This document shows positions 12,290-25,900 of a stretch of DNA of 64,000 bases, piece by piece; the first letter of the stretch is position 1, and each line of letters starts with the position of its first letter. The stretch spans positions 7,998,001 to 8,062,000 of the forward strand of contig NC_063156.1 in NCBI RefSeq assembly GCF_020921035.1. The letters run 5' to 3'. The translations under genes were made by a program, and so were the position numbers. The stretch comes from Rhodamnia argentea. Taxonomy: Eukaryota; Streptophyta; Magnoliopsida; Myrtales; Myrtaceae. The notes below the pieces were generated by a model. It saw nothing but the letters and a program-made list of their open reading frames with translations, ran no database searches and had not been told where the DNA came from.

Positions 12290-13229
12290 GGACTGGTTTG
12301 TCGGCCTGGAAGAGAGAGGGACGGGAGATTAGGTCCTTGTCTGTACCTTTTCCAGGAATTGTACGGCTACATTTGTAGCCAAGAGATATATAAACCCTTG
12401 CGCTCGCAATGTAGCCCGCGAGTCCGCCGTTTCCTAAGACGTCTGAAGTTGAACGGTCGGGAATCGAGTTTAATAGACGGGCCAATGCCGAGGCCTGGAC
12501 CAAATCTGCTGTCGGTCCGATTCGGATCACAGAACCGATCCTGTTCCCGCTATGACCGGACTAAAATCCAGATGCGACTTCCGACCGTCGTTCAACGACC
12601 TAATGGGAAGATGACTTCTTGTGAGCCGTCTTTTGGTTCCGTCACGGCCCGTGATGGTCTTGTGCCTGTGCCATTCCGAGGGCGGGTAACCTCTAGGCCC
12701 CGTGATGCCCAAAGTGAATGGGGGAACGTGCTGGCACGGCCCACTACTGTCGCTACGCCAAACACAGTTCGCTGTGGTCGTAGTCGGCCAAGCCGCACAC
12801 ATCACATGTCGGGCGGCGAGCAACCCTTGACCATGTCGTTAGACATCTAGAACCCAACCACCAAGCCTTAGGGAAGGTGGGTCATGCCCATGGACATGCA
12901 TGCCTAGTATTGAACTTGGACAAAAACACAAACCTTGGTCACATCCATGGGCATATCCGGGTGTTGAATCATTGGACCCGGGAAAGATCAACTTCGCATG
13001 TTGGAGATTCATGTCCCGACCTCCGGTGATTTTGGAAGGGTAATTACCTGGATTTAGTTATGGACCTAGCAGGAAAAGTGTGTTTAAAATAATTCTCAAT
13101 GCTTGTTCATAGGGGGTTTTAGTGGATTCTCCATAAAAATGTATCTTTACTTGATAAACAGTATTTTGATATTAGACTTTCTAACAACAACCTTACTCTT
13201 CTTTACATATTATGGGGTATAATTCTAAT
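12290..13229. repeat. Long direct repeat, copy 1
   Basis: Most of this stretch is a diverged direct repeat of 14184-15140. Shared landmarks, in the same order, are: GGACGGGAGAT with AGGTCCTTGTC; TTTTCCAGGAATTGTACGGCT; a TATA-like GATATATAAACCCT here (ACGTATAAACCCT in copy 2); GACGGGCCAATGCC; the ACTTCCGACCGT/GTTCAACGACCT block; and a final AT-rich stretch. TATA-like sequence followed by a GC-richer body suggests an LTR or a non-autonomous retroelement. It could equally be a local duplication of intergenic DNA. Exact ends were not resolved. Confidence 0.6.
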
Positions 13230-14183
13230 GGAAAAATTACCAAAAAATCATAAATCTATTATAATTGTGCCAATTCAATTCTAAATCTTTTTTTTGTCGA
13301 TACAATCATAAATCTTTTGTAATTATGTCATTTCAGTCCATTCGACGAATGTTAGCTAGTCGATGCTAATGTGAACGTCGGCCGGCCGGCCGGCGATCGA
13401 ATATTTTAATTTTTTTTTTGAATTTTTATCAAATTTTACAAATTTTCTTTTCTTTTCTTCTTTCTTCTTTCTTTTTCCTTTTTTTTTCCTCTTCCCTCCC
13501 CTCCTCTCTCTACCTCCAACCGATTGCCGAGGTTTGGCGATCGGCCGCAGATGAAGCCCGAGAGGCCAAGCCTCGCTCGACCATTGTAGGGGTTGACCTC
13601 GCTGTCGCCGAGCGAGGCAACAATGGTGAGGCCAAGCCCCGCCCGAGATGATGATGAGGCTCTGGTGAGGGCGAGCCTCCCCTCCCGGGGCAAGGTTAGC
13701 CTCACCATGCTGTGCGAGGTCAAGCCTCGTCGGCCTAGATCCGGGTTCCTCCATTCATGGCTACTTCGGTGATCTTTTCAAAATTCTCTCTCTCTCTCTC
13801 TCTCATGTTCAGAATTGAAGCTCATGGAGAAAACAAATGGAGAAGGCAAAACTTCCCATTCAAGAATCTTATGCTCCACGGTCTGTTCTTGAACAGAGGA
13901 AGAAGAAGATGTCACTGAATAGAGGAAGAAGATGGGGAAAGCAAAAATTAAAAATGAAAGAAAAAGAAAAATTAAAAATTAAAAATTAAAAAATTAAAAA
14001 ATATTAAAATATTCTATTGCCGGTTGACCGGCGTCCACATCATTGCCATTTGGCTAAAATTTGCCGGATGGATTGAAATGGTACAATTGTAAAAGCTTTA
14101 GAATTGAATCGGCAAAAAAAAATATTTAGGATTGAATTGGCGCAATCACAATAGATTTATGACTTTTTTTTGGTAATTTTCCC
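13230..14183. mobile_element. Mutator-like inverted-repeat element, 954 bp
   Basis: Termini are long inverted repeats. The left arm begins GGAAAAATTACCAAAAAATC and the right arm ends in the complement of GGAAAATTACCAAAAAAAAG. Both continue with CATAAATCTATT and CCAATTCAAT-type sequence for about 150 bp. Flanking 9-mers AATTCTAAT (13221-13229) and AAATCTAAT (14184-14192) match at 8 of 9 positions, consistent with a Mutator-type target duplication. The core (about 13500-13750) is GC-rich with repeated GAGGCCAAGCC(T/C)CG strings and open frames on both strands but no transposase. A (CT)n tract lies at 13786-13804. The element sits almost exactly between the two long direct repeats. Confidence 0.8.
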
Positions 14184-15140
14184 AAATCTAATCAACACTT
14201 TAGTTTTTTCAGATTGAGAAAAGCTTATGAACAAAATGACAGCACCGTGGGACCGATTCCTTACGAGGATGTCGATGTCGGAGCCTGGAAGGGACGGGAG
14301 ATGAGGTCCTTGTCCTGCGCTTTTTCCAGGAATTGTACGGCTGCATTTGTACTTAAGAGACGTATAAACCCTCGCGCTCGCAGTGTAGCCCGAGAGAGTC
14401 AAGCCTTTTTGAAATCCGTCTGAAGGTTGAACGGTCGGGGCTTCCTTCTCATCAAATGCAAGTTTTGGGCTCATTAACTGGAATTCAGCTCATGGCAAGG
14501 TGCAACATTATTAAGCTAAATAGACGGGTCAATGCCAAGGCCTGCCCCAGATCTGTTTTCGGCCAATGGGTCCAATTCGGATCACGGAATTGATCATGTT
14601 CCTGGTATGACTGGACTAAATCGAGCTGCGACTTCCGACCGTTGTTCAACGACCTTATGGGAAGATGACTTCTCGTGAGTCATCTTTTGGCCCGTGATGG
14701 TCTTGTGGCCTGTGCCATTTCGAGTGTGGGTTACCTCCGGGCTCTGTGCGGCCCCCAGTGGATGGGGGCAAGTATTGGCACGGCCTGTTACTTCCGTCGT
14801 GCCGGGCACGGTCCGTTGTGGTCGTTGGTCGGCCGAGCCACGAGCATCCCATGTCGAGATGCGAGGGACCCGGCTTGTTAGACATCTAGAAGTCCAACGA
14901 CCAACCTAAGAAAAAGGGTGCAGCATGCCCATGGACTCGGACAAGATCGACTTCGCATGCTTGAGATTCATGTCACCACCTCCAGTGGCTTTGGTCGGAT
15001 AGTTCTGTGGATTTGCTCACGGACCTAGTAGGTAAAATGTGTTAAAAATAATAATTACTACTCTTTTGTGTGGGATAAAATCCATCTTTACTTCATGAAT
15101 AATATCTTGAAATTAAACTTTTCTAATGGCAACCATTATG
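14184..15140. repeat. Long direct repeat, copy 2
   Basis: Diverged second copy of the sequence at 12290-13229, same orientation, with several indels (for example an extra segment around 14420-14520). Shared landmarks include the TTTTCCAGGAATTGTACGGCT string, GTATAAACCCTCGCGCTCGC, and the run around the motif GACTTCCGACCG. No coding function is recognised. Confidence 0.6.
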
Positions 15141-15805
15141 GTTAATTAGTTTTTTGAGATCGAGAAGGTTTTTTTGTTGTGTACTCCTATTCGGTACACA
15201 ATTATGTTGAATTAATCACACAATTGTTATGCATAATTTTTATTGAACAACGAAAGATACATTAGAAAGTCTAATAGGTAAAAAAATTTATAATCGTAAA
15301 CAATTATAAATTTATAATCAAGTCCATTTATTACATTTCTTATGTGAATATCTTAATTAAAAGTTTATAATTAAATGACGAGATTTTTTTTTCGACCAAT
15401 TTTTTTTTTTTGGTCGAACTTTTTCAGGACTTGGGTTTATTGAATTGAGTGACTCACGATCGTTGATTTTGTGGTCCCGGGGGCTCCATACGTGGATTTC
15501 ATAAAATCAAAGGGTTGGGGATTTCTTCGAACCCGCCTGGAGCGGGATATGTGCTTACGTGTCAAACCAATACCGGGGCAGCTCTAGTAAAAGAAGGTGC
15601 ACCTCGTCACACACGAACCCAGCTCGTAAAAATCTTTCATGCGTGAAGCCAAAGAGTAAAAAAAAAGAAAGAAAGAGAAAATGGAAAGGAAGTGAGAGAA
15701 TTCTCGTTCTCACAGTCACACATAAACCCTCGACGGCATTTCTCATTTCCTCCTCTGCCTCGCAGCATCACCTTCCCTAAAACCCCCACTCCTTCCTCCC
15801 TTCTT
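15141..15805. other. Spacer upstream of the helicase gene
   Basis: AT-rich DNA to about 15420, then a more mixed region that probably includes the helicase promoter. No gene is seen. Pyrimidine-rich sequence from about 15740 looks like a transcribed 5' leader. Confidence 0.4.
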
Positions 15806-15814
15806 AAACCCTAA
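15806..15814 (+). promoter_or_regulatory. telo-box AAACCCTAA
   Basis: The interstitial telomere-repeat motif AAACCCTAA lies 60 bp before the helicase start codon, just upstream of a (TC)n tract at 15827-15847. Telo-boxes close to the transcription start are common in plant genes for translation and organelle functions. A role here is inferred from position only. Confidence 0.4.
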
Positions 15815-15873
15815 TCCCTCTCTTTATCTCTCTCTCTCTCTCTCTCTTCCCTGAGCGTGCATCTCCGAACAAG

Positions 15874-18800
15874 ATGATGCACATCGTTCTGCGGAAGACG
15901 TCATCCTCGCCGATCGCCTCGAAGCGCGCGCTCTCGGCCGCTCTGACCTCCCTCGGAACCCTACTTCACCATCCCCAATCGCTCGCCGCGTCCTCGGATG
16001 GCGCGCTTGCCGGCGAGCCGAGTCATTTCCCGGCCCACGGAGGGCTCCTGAGGCCGCCGTCGTGGTTCGGTGGCTCGGTGAGGGGGTTCCGCGCGGGTCC
16101 CGGGCCGTTGGGGTTCAGGGCTTCGGGGGTTTCGCAGGCCGAGTTCGCTGTCGACGATTTTGCGCCCTACGACGAGGAGAAATCGCCGGCGGGGAGTAGT
16201 AGTGATGAAGGTCTCGAGATTGCGAAGCTCGGGATTGCTCAGGAGATCGTCTCTGCTTTGGCTGAGAAGGGCATAACTAAGCTCTTTCCTATACAGGTAA
16301 CCGTGTTTGCTTCTGTTTTGCTATTGTGGCGGTGTTAGGAAGATGGGGTACAAATCGCCTCGACTCTACAATGCGACGTAGTTGTTGCGTGTCGAACAGT
16401 TAGCGGCTTCTCTTGTTTATTGAATCTTTTTTATAGTTGGGGTTTTGGATGTATCTTGACCGAGAGTTCGAATCTTTGGCATGTTAGAGTATAACTTTAG
16501 TGTGATTACTGAGGGCTATTTCTTTAAGTATATTTAAGGAATTTATATAATCGATAGGTTTTTCAAGGCGTCTCTGTTTTTTGGGTTCTTTTATCCTGGA
16601 TTCTCTGTTACTAAGGTTACATATGTGCTCTGGTAGTATGAATGTATCTTTCTTCCTTGATATGAGGAGTGTAATCCTGCCGAAGTTCGCATTGGAAATG
16701 CAAGACCTCATTCAATGATATTTTCTCGGTTTTTATATATGAGTCTTTTGCTTAGAAATTTGAGCTTTAAAGTAAATCTGGAGTGACCTTGGCTTATGGC
16801 CTTTTGCTTTCTGTTATCTTTTAGCATTTGAGATTGAACTTTTCATGGATATCGAACACCCACAAACATTTAAAAACTTATGCACGTGGACATTTTTAGA
16901 CATTTGGGATCATGTAGAATTCTAACATACTAAGCTGATCTCTTCTTAGTTATAGCTTAGAAAAGCTGAAACATAAAGGCCCTTGACTTTTTGCTGTGCT
17001 CTTTTTCTGTAGAAAGCTGTGCTTGAACCAGCAATGCAAGGGAGGGACATGATTGCCCGAGCCAAAACTGGAACGGGGAAAACTCTTGCTTTTGGGATCC
17101 CCGTCATGGACAAGATAATTCAGTTTAATGCAAAACATGGGTTTGTTCACTTTGATAGCTTTTTGCATGCTCATTTTGTTTAGTTTCGTTCGCTTTTAAA
17201 TGTGATAGGCTCTGAATTATGGGGATTATGTAATCATGGAATGACACCTGTGATTTCCAATTGCACAGGCGTGGGAGGAATCCCTTGGCTTTAATCTTGG
17301 CTCCAACAAGAGAACTTGCACGGCAAGTTGAGAAAGAATTTTATGAGTCTGCTCCCAATTTGGATACTATTTGTGTTTATGGGGGTACACCCATCGGCGT
17401 CCAAATGAGGAAGCTTGACTATGGTGTTGATGTTGTTGTTGGAACACCTGGTCGTGTTATTGACCTGCTCAAGAGAGGTTCACTAAACTTATCGGAAGTC
17501 CAATTTATTGTCCTTGATGAAGCGGATCAGATGCTTGCAGTGGGGTTTGAGGAAGATGTTGAAACAATATTACAGAGGTTGCCACAGAACAGGCAGAGTA
17601 TGATGTTTTCAGCGACAATGCCAACTTGGATAAAAAGCCTCACCAGGAAATATTTAAAGGATCCGTTGACTATTGATTTGGTAAGCACTTTATGCACGAG
17701 AACATGCAACGGTTTCTGCATTTGTGCTCCTTCTTATTCTTCTGTTTTTCATTTTTGGGGAGGGTGCTGCTTTGAGAATTATGCCATACCTGTTTCCTGG
17801 CGCTCGTACTGGAATAAATATTACCCTAAAATGCAATTTTTAACACTGTACGATAGAATTATTAAAAGAAACTGATGAAGCTTAGTGAATGAAAAATTGA
17901 AGAATATGCTGTTTCAAATCTCCTTTTTGGGGGTGTTTCAGTGGCTTATTAACTTTGTTCAGCAGTTCAAAATAATCCCACCCATTTTGTGCTTTTGCAT
18001 GGTGAGTCTTTGGATTGAAGGGTGAAATGGCGCATAGTTTTAGTATCCTAGATGCAAACATGGGTAAGCTTTACTGTGGATGAAATAACTGCTGCTTAAT
18101 TGGAGTGAGCTCTTTATTGAATAAGAAACAGCACCACAGAGTACATGAAATTGATGTGTGGATGTGAGTGATTTTGCTAGGAGTGATGGTTTCATGTAAA
18201 ATTGCAGGTTGGAGATTCTGATCAAAAGTTAGCGGAAGGTATTTCACTCTATTCGATTGCATCTGACACGTATGGAAAAGCATCAATCATTGGACCTCTA
18301 ATAACAGTAAGAAACCAAAGCCTTATCATTACTATTAAGCTTTTTTATGAGATGCCCTCTTGTAAGCATCAACTTTTCCTCCTCCATGTCTGTAACCTAA
18401 TGCTTAAAAGCTGCTGCCTGCTTATCCGGTCTCCTATTTTTGTTATTTAATGACCTTGTAGGAGCATGGAAAAGGTGGAAAGTGCATTGTTTTTACTCAA
18501 ACAAAAAGAGATGCCGATAGATTGGCATATGCTATGGGCAGGAACTTTAAATGTGAGGCTTTGCATGGGGATATTTCACAAAGCCAGAGGGAGAGAACAC
18601 TTTCTGGTTTCCGGGATGGGCATTTTAATATTCTAGTGGCGACAGATGTTGCTTCCCGTGGTCTTGATATTCCCAATGTTGATTTGGTTAGTTCTACCAC
18701 TTTCTGCTCTCCGAATAACAATCTCTTGATAGTTCATGCTTCTGCTTCCTGCTCGTGAACTAAGTTGCATATTAACTGATATTTTCTGTCAGGGGTTTCG

Positions 18801-20630
18801 TCATTGTTGATTGGTGACTTGATTACCCTTAATATGGTTTTACTTTTCAAGTTGCATGTATTCAACTAAGGAAAGTGTTGCGAATTAAAAGATCATTCAA
18901 AAGCTTAATATTCTTGGAGAATGCACTTTGTTGTTCTTTCCCGTAGGCATCACTCACGATATTCAGAGCTAGCCAATAATTCTCAGCTTATTTCCTAAGA
19001 ATGGGAAATTATCTAGAGCTTTGGAGACGATATTAGGGGCGTGGAAATGATGCCGTGTGTATTTTTGGCTCATGCCCAGTCAATTGACCCCATTCGTGGA
19101 ATAACGCTTAGTTGTTATACTTTTGGTAACCCTATACTTTTGCTTGACCTCTGATTCTTGGATTTTATCGGACTAGTATTTGACAGTGGGAAGGGAGGAT
19201 GAGCCAAAACAACCAATTCCCTCCATTCTCTCTCTCTCTCTCTCTCTCTGATACTCTCTTCTCGATTGGGTGCAATGGCTTTTTTAAAAATTTAGTGGGT
19301 AATTTTAACCTCATAGTATGTAACTACAAGCTGAATGTGACATTATTGCTGATTTTCTTGCAGCTCAATATTCTGTAAGGGTTCAGCATAGGCTGGAATA
19401 GAATGGGTAGTAGTGGATGCGGTTTGTGTGATTTCAGGGGCGGTTGGTGTGCTTTATGCTTAATTTATCAGCTCACCAATGCCTCTGATGTTGTTGCGTG
19501 TGGGATGATCTTTGTTTGGAGACTGCTTCATATATAGTATCTTGATAGATATGTGAAGTTGTTCTGTACTTGTAGAAAATTTTGCTTATTATCTAGTCAA
19601 GTTCTGAACTATAATCCATTAACGTACAGATCATACATTTTGAACTTCCAAACAATTCAGAGATTTTTGTCCATCGCTCTGGTCGAACAGGGCGAGCTGG
19701 TAAGAAAGGAAATGCGATCATCATCTACACACGGGAGCAGACAAGGGCCGTGAAGCTTATTGAGCGAGAAGTGGGATGTCGATTTATCGAGGTCAATTTG
19801 CACCTTGCATTTTCCCACTTGCATTTTCTTCAATTCAAGTTGTTTGCATTGAACTCCTGTTGACTCATACATTTTAGATGGTAGAATAAGCTTTGTTAAC
19901 CATTATCTTTGTGCCTTTTTTCTTCCCGGCAAGCTATCTTCCTTTCTTTTTGATGTTTTAATTTTTTAAAAAAGAATCATTTTTGTTAACAAAAATAGAG
20001 CAGAATTGTGTAAAATGTATGGAGAATTTGTGGGGTTCTTGCTTGGGGGAAAAGTTTATGAGAAGTTTTAAATCTTGATGGTGTAGTGATTAGGATATAT
20101 TGGGAAGTGTCAAATAGTCCCTTTTTTCATGCCAAAGTTTGCTAGGCTAATTAGTCCTTGATCATATTCATCAGCTTCCCAGTATAGCTGTTGAGGGAGG
20201 AAGTGCAGATATGTTCAATGACTTTGGTGGTGGCGGTCGATTTGGCTCATCTGGTGGTGGAAGAGAACGTCGTTTCGGTGATTCGGGATCTGGACGTGGT
20301 CAAAGAGGTTCAGACTTCGGTCGATATGGAAGTTCTAGCAACTCTAGTCGTTTTGGTTCCTTCGGTGGTCCTAGTACAGGTCTGTCTGGCGGAGGCTTTG
20401 GTAACTCAAACCGATCCGGGAATTTTGGTGGTTCTGGTTTTGGTCGCCCTTCAGGATTTGGCAATCGCTCCAACAGCTTTGGAGACTCTGGCTCGGGTCG
20501 CACTGGTGGATTTGGCAACAAAAGTTCCACCAGGAGTGGTGGTTTTGGAGACAATAATTCTAGCCGAAGTGGGGGTTTTGGCGACTCTTATTCCAGCCGT
20601 TTTGGCGGCTTTGGTGATAATAAAAGTTGA
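15874..20630 (+). CDS. Mitochondrial DEAD-box RNA helicase, RH53/PMH2-like
   Basis: ATP-dependent RNA helicase of the RH9/RH53 (PMH1/PMH2) group, which in Arabidopsis acts in mitochondria on group II intron RNA. Exons: 15874-16296, 17013-17140, 17269-17680, 18208-18306, 18462-18686, 19630-19791, 20175-20630. Together they make 634 codons, close to the family length. The N terminus ([12 protein letters not shown]) is basic and serine-rich, as expected for mitochondrial import. Helicase motifs in order: Q motif (FPIQ at the exon 1/2 join), motif I AKTGTGKT (158-165), Ia PTRELARQ (196-203), TPGR, DEAD (267-270), SAT (298-300), [17 protein letters not shown] (414-423), [12 protein letters not shown] (444-453). 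The C terminus from about 498 is rich in Gly, Ser, Phe and Arg (repeated SGGFG), which is typical for RNA binding. All key residues are present and all introns are GT-AG. High confidence in family; targeting is inferred. Confidence 0.93.
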
Positions 20631-22969
20631 TGATCTGTAAACTGGAAGATCATCCAATACAGTTGAAGGGTGAGCATCCCCTCTCCTCAAATATTCCATT
20701 TTTTCTGTCTTCTTTTTGTTTTCATCATTTAAGCTCACAAGACGATCTCTGTTTTTTTGGTTGCATTTCCTAAATTGACTATTTTCTTGCCTATGTTCTC
20801 TTAGATGTACTCACAGAATACTTCTATTGTCGGGTATCGGAAGATGTGCTGATAATAATCCTTATAGATAGTGATTCTGCGTTTTCATTTTGTTGCTTCT
20901 ATATGGGTGGGGATGCCTTTCCTGCCTGTCTTTGTTGGCTCTTCCTTTCTACAATTGGGGTGTTGGCTTAATTAAGAAAAATACGTTGCGTTTGGGTGTT
21001 GGTTTATACCATGGTCAATCCTATATTTTGTAAAAGTGTCTTTTATTTATTTTTATTTTTTTAAAAGTAAGTGATAAACTAAGAACAAGGCTTAGAGAAT
21101 CAGTGATACAAGGTGACAGGGTTTGAGGGACACACACTAAGCCAAAACATTGCTTCGGTATGCACAAGTGATGTCTCATTTATGCCTGGTTTCACGGAAG
21201 GTGAGGCCTCTAGACCCCTCGCCTTTTTACCTGTTTTCTTTGCTCTGGCTGTTAGACCTAGCTTCTGCTCATGTCACCTTTGCCACCTGGACTATAAAAA
21301 TGCCGCACTGGAATTTCTTTAGCAGAGTTATCTGTACGATCTGCTGTAGTGCAGCTCTCCCGACCTTACTACACGAGATTATCATGGGTTGTCACTCCCT
21401 AGTATAATGCAGGCGATTATACTTTTCCATATTGTCAGTAATAAGGATCATTGTTTGGTGTTTTTAAAATCTCCGATGTCTGCCTTTCTTCCCAGTCGCA
21501 GGTGCCTAGAAGAGATATAAAGTTTTTACTGAGGTAATTTAATGCCATTGACATCAAAGCTTTCTGCACACATTCTGTTTTGCTGGGAGGACACGGTCTC
21601 CGCAGGGACTTTTACTGAACCGAAGAGGAGATTGGTGAAGTGGCGAAGTTAGTGTGAACTGCATAGCGCTCTTTGTTGTCGATATCTATTATATGTTATC
21701 ATTTTTATGGGGAATAAACTGTAGTTGAGATCCAACATGAGAAAAAAGAGGTTTTCGTATCTTTGTAACTTTTTTTTTTGTCTTTTTCGCATCAGTATTT
21801 AAACGTAATTTCACTTATTTGCCCCTTCCTTTGAGACAGGAAGTGCTGACTAAGTTGCTAGTGTTTTCCCTTTTAACGCTGTAAAGTAAGTAGTTGGAGC
21901 TGATAACTAGTTATGATCCCATGTTTGATGCGACCATAATTTTATGGAAAATACGGGGCGTTGGACGCCAGCAAGACAGCACTCATGCCATGCGGACGAA
22001 AAGGGGGGGAGGATGTGGATTTAGCTTTTGCTGTCTTTGTCAAAAGTACAAGAAGACATTAACGTCTGACAGCGTTTTGTGTGTTTTTATTAGACGGGAA
22101 AGTGAATAAGAAGCGCATAGCATTCATAGATGCACGCACGGAACAAATTGCCGGTGGCTGATTTAAATCTTTTCGTGTTCGACTGCGGGGCCTCGTTACT
22201 CGTTGTAATCTTCTTTACAGTAGATTTTCCTAACGTTTGTTTTAAATCCTTCCCCCCGCGCCGCCCCCCCTTTTTTAAGCCTTGTGAAAGCACTTATGAA
22301 GCCTGTAGAATTTCTCGCATCAAGACGAAAGGGAGGATAGAAAAATAGGTTATATAATCTCCTGACACCCGAACGAACACAGCATTGACGAGATCGATTC
22401 ATGTTGCTAGTGAGCGGACATCTGTGGGGGGCTCGTTTGTTGCTGCGTTGTCTAATTGCGGCATAATTTATGTCCCAAAAAACTTTGCTGGAGTTGGGGC
22501 GACGGGGCTTGATCAAAGGTGGCGTGGAACAATCATAACATTTCCGTGATGAATAGGAGGCCTTTGGAATAACACCAAAAAAATAAAGAGAATCGCTAAT
22601 GCCGATCACCACTTTTTAATTTTTGGGGAACATTAAAAAAAAAAAAGGAGAGAGAAGGATGTTTTTTTTTTTGGGTCAGAAGAGAAGGATGTATTCGAAT
22701 TATGAAGAAGTGAGGCATAAGCGATCCTCTTATGATACCTCCCAAGTGGAGTTACGTTGTCTCCATCGTCATTTGCCACCATTAGAAATTTTGAACTTGC
22801 ACTCTTCTCTCCCATCCCCGATGGCGTAAAACCTACCTCTCTCTCTCTCTCGTCTTCTTCACCCCATCAGAATCATCTCTCGAACCACAGTGTTTCGCCG
22901 CCTCAACTTCGTCTTCTCTCTCTTTCACTCTCCTTCTTTCCCTGCTCTGGTCGATCGGTTCGAGCTCAG
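20631..22969. other. Helicase 3' region and spacer; no gene seen
   Basis: The first few hundred bases are probably the helicase 3' UTR. Beyond that I find only short frames. The last 130 bases before 22970, pyrimidine-rich with a (CT) tract near 22838-22850, look like the 5' leader of the next gene. Confidence 0.4.
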
Positions 22970-25900
22970 ATGGAGAGCTCAGCTGGTGAGCACCCGCGCG
23001 CGGGGGAATCCGCCTCGGAATCTCCCGATGATCCCCAGGTACTCTTGCCGGTAGCTAACGCCTGGGTGGTGGGGGTCCCTTGTCTGAAGCTGTGATGATT
23101 CTCGTTCCAGGTTGAGAATGCAGTACGAGCTGTGGAGGCGAGCGATGCTCGATCCCATCTCGCTTTGCTCTGTCTTTGAGCAGTTTTAGTCGCTGTTGCG
23201 GAAAAAAAAGGGTCGAGCATGAGGAGGAATATTGGATGGTTCTCTCGGCATGCGTCGGTCGCGCGTGATTTGTCCGCTGAGAATTTGGCGTTGATTCTTC
23301 TCGCCTAGGGCAAGGTCCAAGGATAGTTATAAAGCTGATCGTGTTCCTGCCGGGATGCAGTGGTTCTGTTTGCGAGATGTTTCATTAGGCTGCTCGACTG
23401 TCCCTAAAATTGTTGCTCATAGGCGTAATTAAGCTACCTCTGTCAATGGTTCTTTCAGATATTTCATTGAGTGTTCCGTTTCTTTGGATTTGTTTGTACT
23501 CACTTGCATCTTCAGTTAGCTCTTAGCTGCAACATGGCTTAATTGGCGTTGAAGTTTGATACTTTTTCTTGTTTTTCGTGTAATTGAGTAACTTGTTTAT
23601 CTTTCTAGGTGTGCCATGAGATCGAAACAGATGAACAGATCGATTCAGTTCAACAGTCCCGGCGGCCGAATCTGTCGTCCCTGCAAATACCTGAGAGGTC
23701 TCTGGAAAGCACCATCTCCACTTTTGTGGGAATCGATATCCCTTCGACATCAAGTCCTAGTTCTAGCAGAGTCGGGCTGCCCCCAAGACCCAATTCCGCC
23801 AGGTTCAAAACATCTGTAAGGAATGTGCTTCCTCAGAGGAGTCTCCGGGCAAAAGAAATCTCCCAGGATGTTGAGAAGGCGGTTCTCCTTGTCCTGGACG
23901 CTCCACTGTCTGATGGTCGTCCTAATAGGCCTAATGCTCCGAGATCATTTTCCCTCAAAGAAGTCTTTTCTCCTTCCCCAGGGAAATCCGCACATTCTGT
24001 ACCAGCTACCCCACTAATCAAAATGGGTCCTGAAAGTGCAAAAGAAAGGCCAGTTGATGGTCCTCATCAATCTGTAAGTGGTCCTTATTTGTTGCCTCTG
24101 ATCGCAACTTAAAAGTAGTAATTAGTACTAGTTACGTGAATTTTATTCCTCATTACAGAAACCAGAAGTTCATCACCAAATGACACGATCCTTCTCAGTT
24201 CCAGTTAATGTCAACACTAGAAGTCTGAAAAGGATAAACTCGGGGGGCCTCATCCGTGTAATTCCGGCCACACCTCGCCCTGAAGTGGTAGATCCTGCCT
24301 CACCAAATGATGCTTCTTCAGAATATATTGGTAAGATTAACGATACTGGAAAACTTGAACTTCGTTTATCTTGTACATATTGAAAAATATTGCTTTCCTG
24401 CACATTGTCTGCTTCAGCTAATGAAGATACTGGTGAAGATATTCCAGAAGAGGAAGCAGTTTGCAGGATTTGCTTGGTCGAGCTTAGTGAAGGAGGAGAT
24501 ACTCTAAAAATGGAGTGCAGCTGCAAAGGGGAGCTCGCACTTGCTCATCAAGAGTGTGCAGTGAAGTGGTTCAGCATAAAAGGGAACAAGACTTGTGATG
24601 TTTGCAAGCAAGATGTTCGGAACTTACCAGTTACATTATTGAAGATACATAATCCTCAGGGTGTAATCAGACGGCCACCGAATGTACAGCCACCAAGGGT
24701 GGTAACTCGTTACAGGCAAGACCCACGAATTTTAAAAATCTTCGTTGCACTTTTTGTGGGTGAGGATTGTCATGTCCATGAGTAAACTATGTGATTATTT
24801 TTTGGTAAAATACATGTTCTTCAGAAAGGGAGAAAGAATCTGGACAGGCTCCTACTAGTTATCTATTGGGAGAAGTGCTGTTAAAGCCTCGTGATGCGTT
24901 TGATTCTTGAGAAGTCTTCTTGTTGCCATTTACACTAAAACTTCTTCACGAACTATTTTTGCTTTTCCTCTGTCCTGTAATATGTTTGGATGCATTTTTT
25001 TCTTGCTAAGTAAGACAGCTGCCTACTTGCATCTTCCCACTCCACCATGAGGTTCAAGGTTTGAACCTTGACTCCCCATTTCCATCCTTTTGAAAGGAGA
25101 TAAATGCCACTGAATGGGTACATTATCTCTTCCCTTTTTTTCTTAACTTTTCCCTTAGTTTGCTAGAGATATGGTCCAGTAAATCAAATGCTAAAAAATT
25201 CTTCCTTAGAGTTTCAGTCTTCTTCTTGTTCCATTCAGAAAACATGGTATAGAACTTGTTTATTGTCATCCGGTTTTGTTTCAGCTCTCAGAAGATGAAA
25301 ATATGAGGGAGGGTGCCAAACACGTCTTCTAAGTTATAATCAAATTCTGTTTTCCTCAAGAACAACAGCATCACGATGCTTTGTAATATAATGCAACCTC
25401 ATGTGTGGTCCTTGATGATGTGAAAGTTTTGACCAATTTAGGAAATTCTTGTGGATCTTTCTTCATATAACGTAAGCTTGTTCCTTTTTCGACCCCACCC
25501 TCCCCCCCCAAAAAAAACAAAAAAGAAAAAAAATCTTTTTCCTTTCATTTACACAATTACTCGTCTTAACTAGAGCAGTGATGAAACACATGGAGTCTCG
25601 GATTTGTTTGAAACATCATGTCAATTTAGCGACACTTGAATAGGTCCTGCTACCATATTGTACGTTGCCATGGTGGTATCCATAGTGGATTGGTCACTAC
25701 CAACTTCTGCTCAAACTGTTAACTGTCCGTATCTTCTCCGGATTGATGTATTGCATGCTTCATCAAACTACCGCAATGTTACCAATACGAGGTATCTGTG
25801 GTAGTGTGACAAAAAAAAAAGTTATCTGTGGTAGGGATAAAGATTATTTGCTGATGCACGATTGTTACTTGAATTGGGCCTCTCATGCAACAATATTGAA

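Noticed and set aside
20191-20640. Valine/leucine-rich plus-strand frame over the last helicase exon
   Set aside because: It is the shifted frame of the Gly-rich helicase tail; the in-frame product matches the family.
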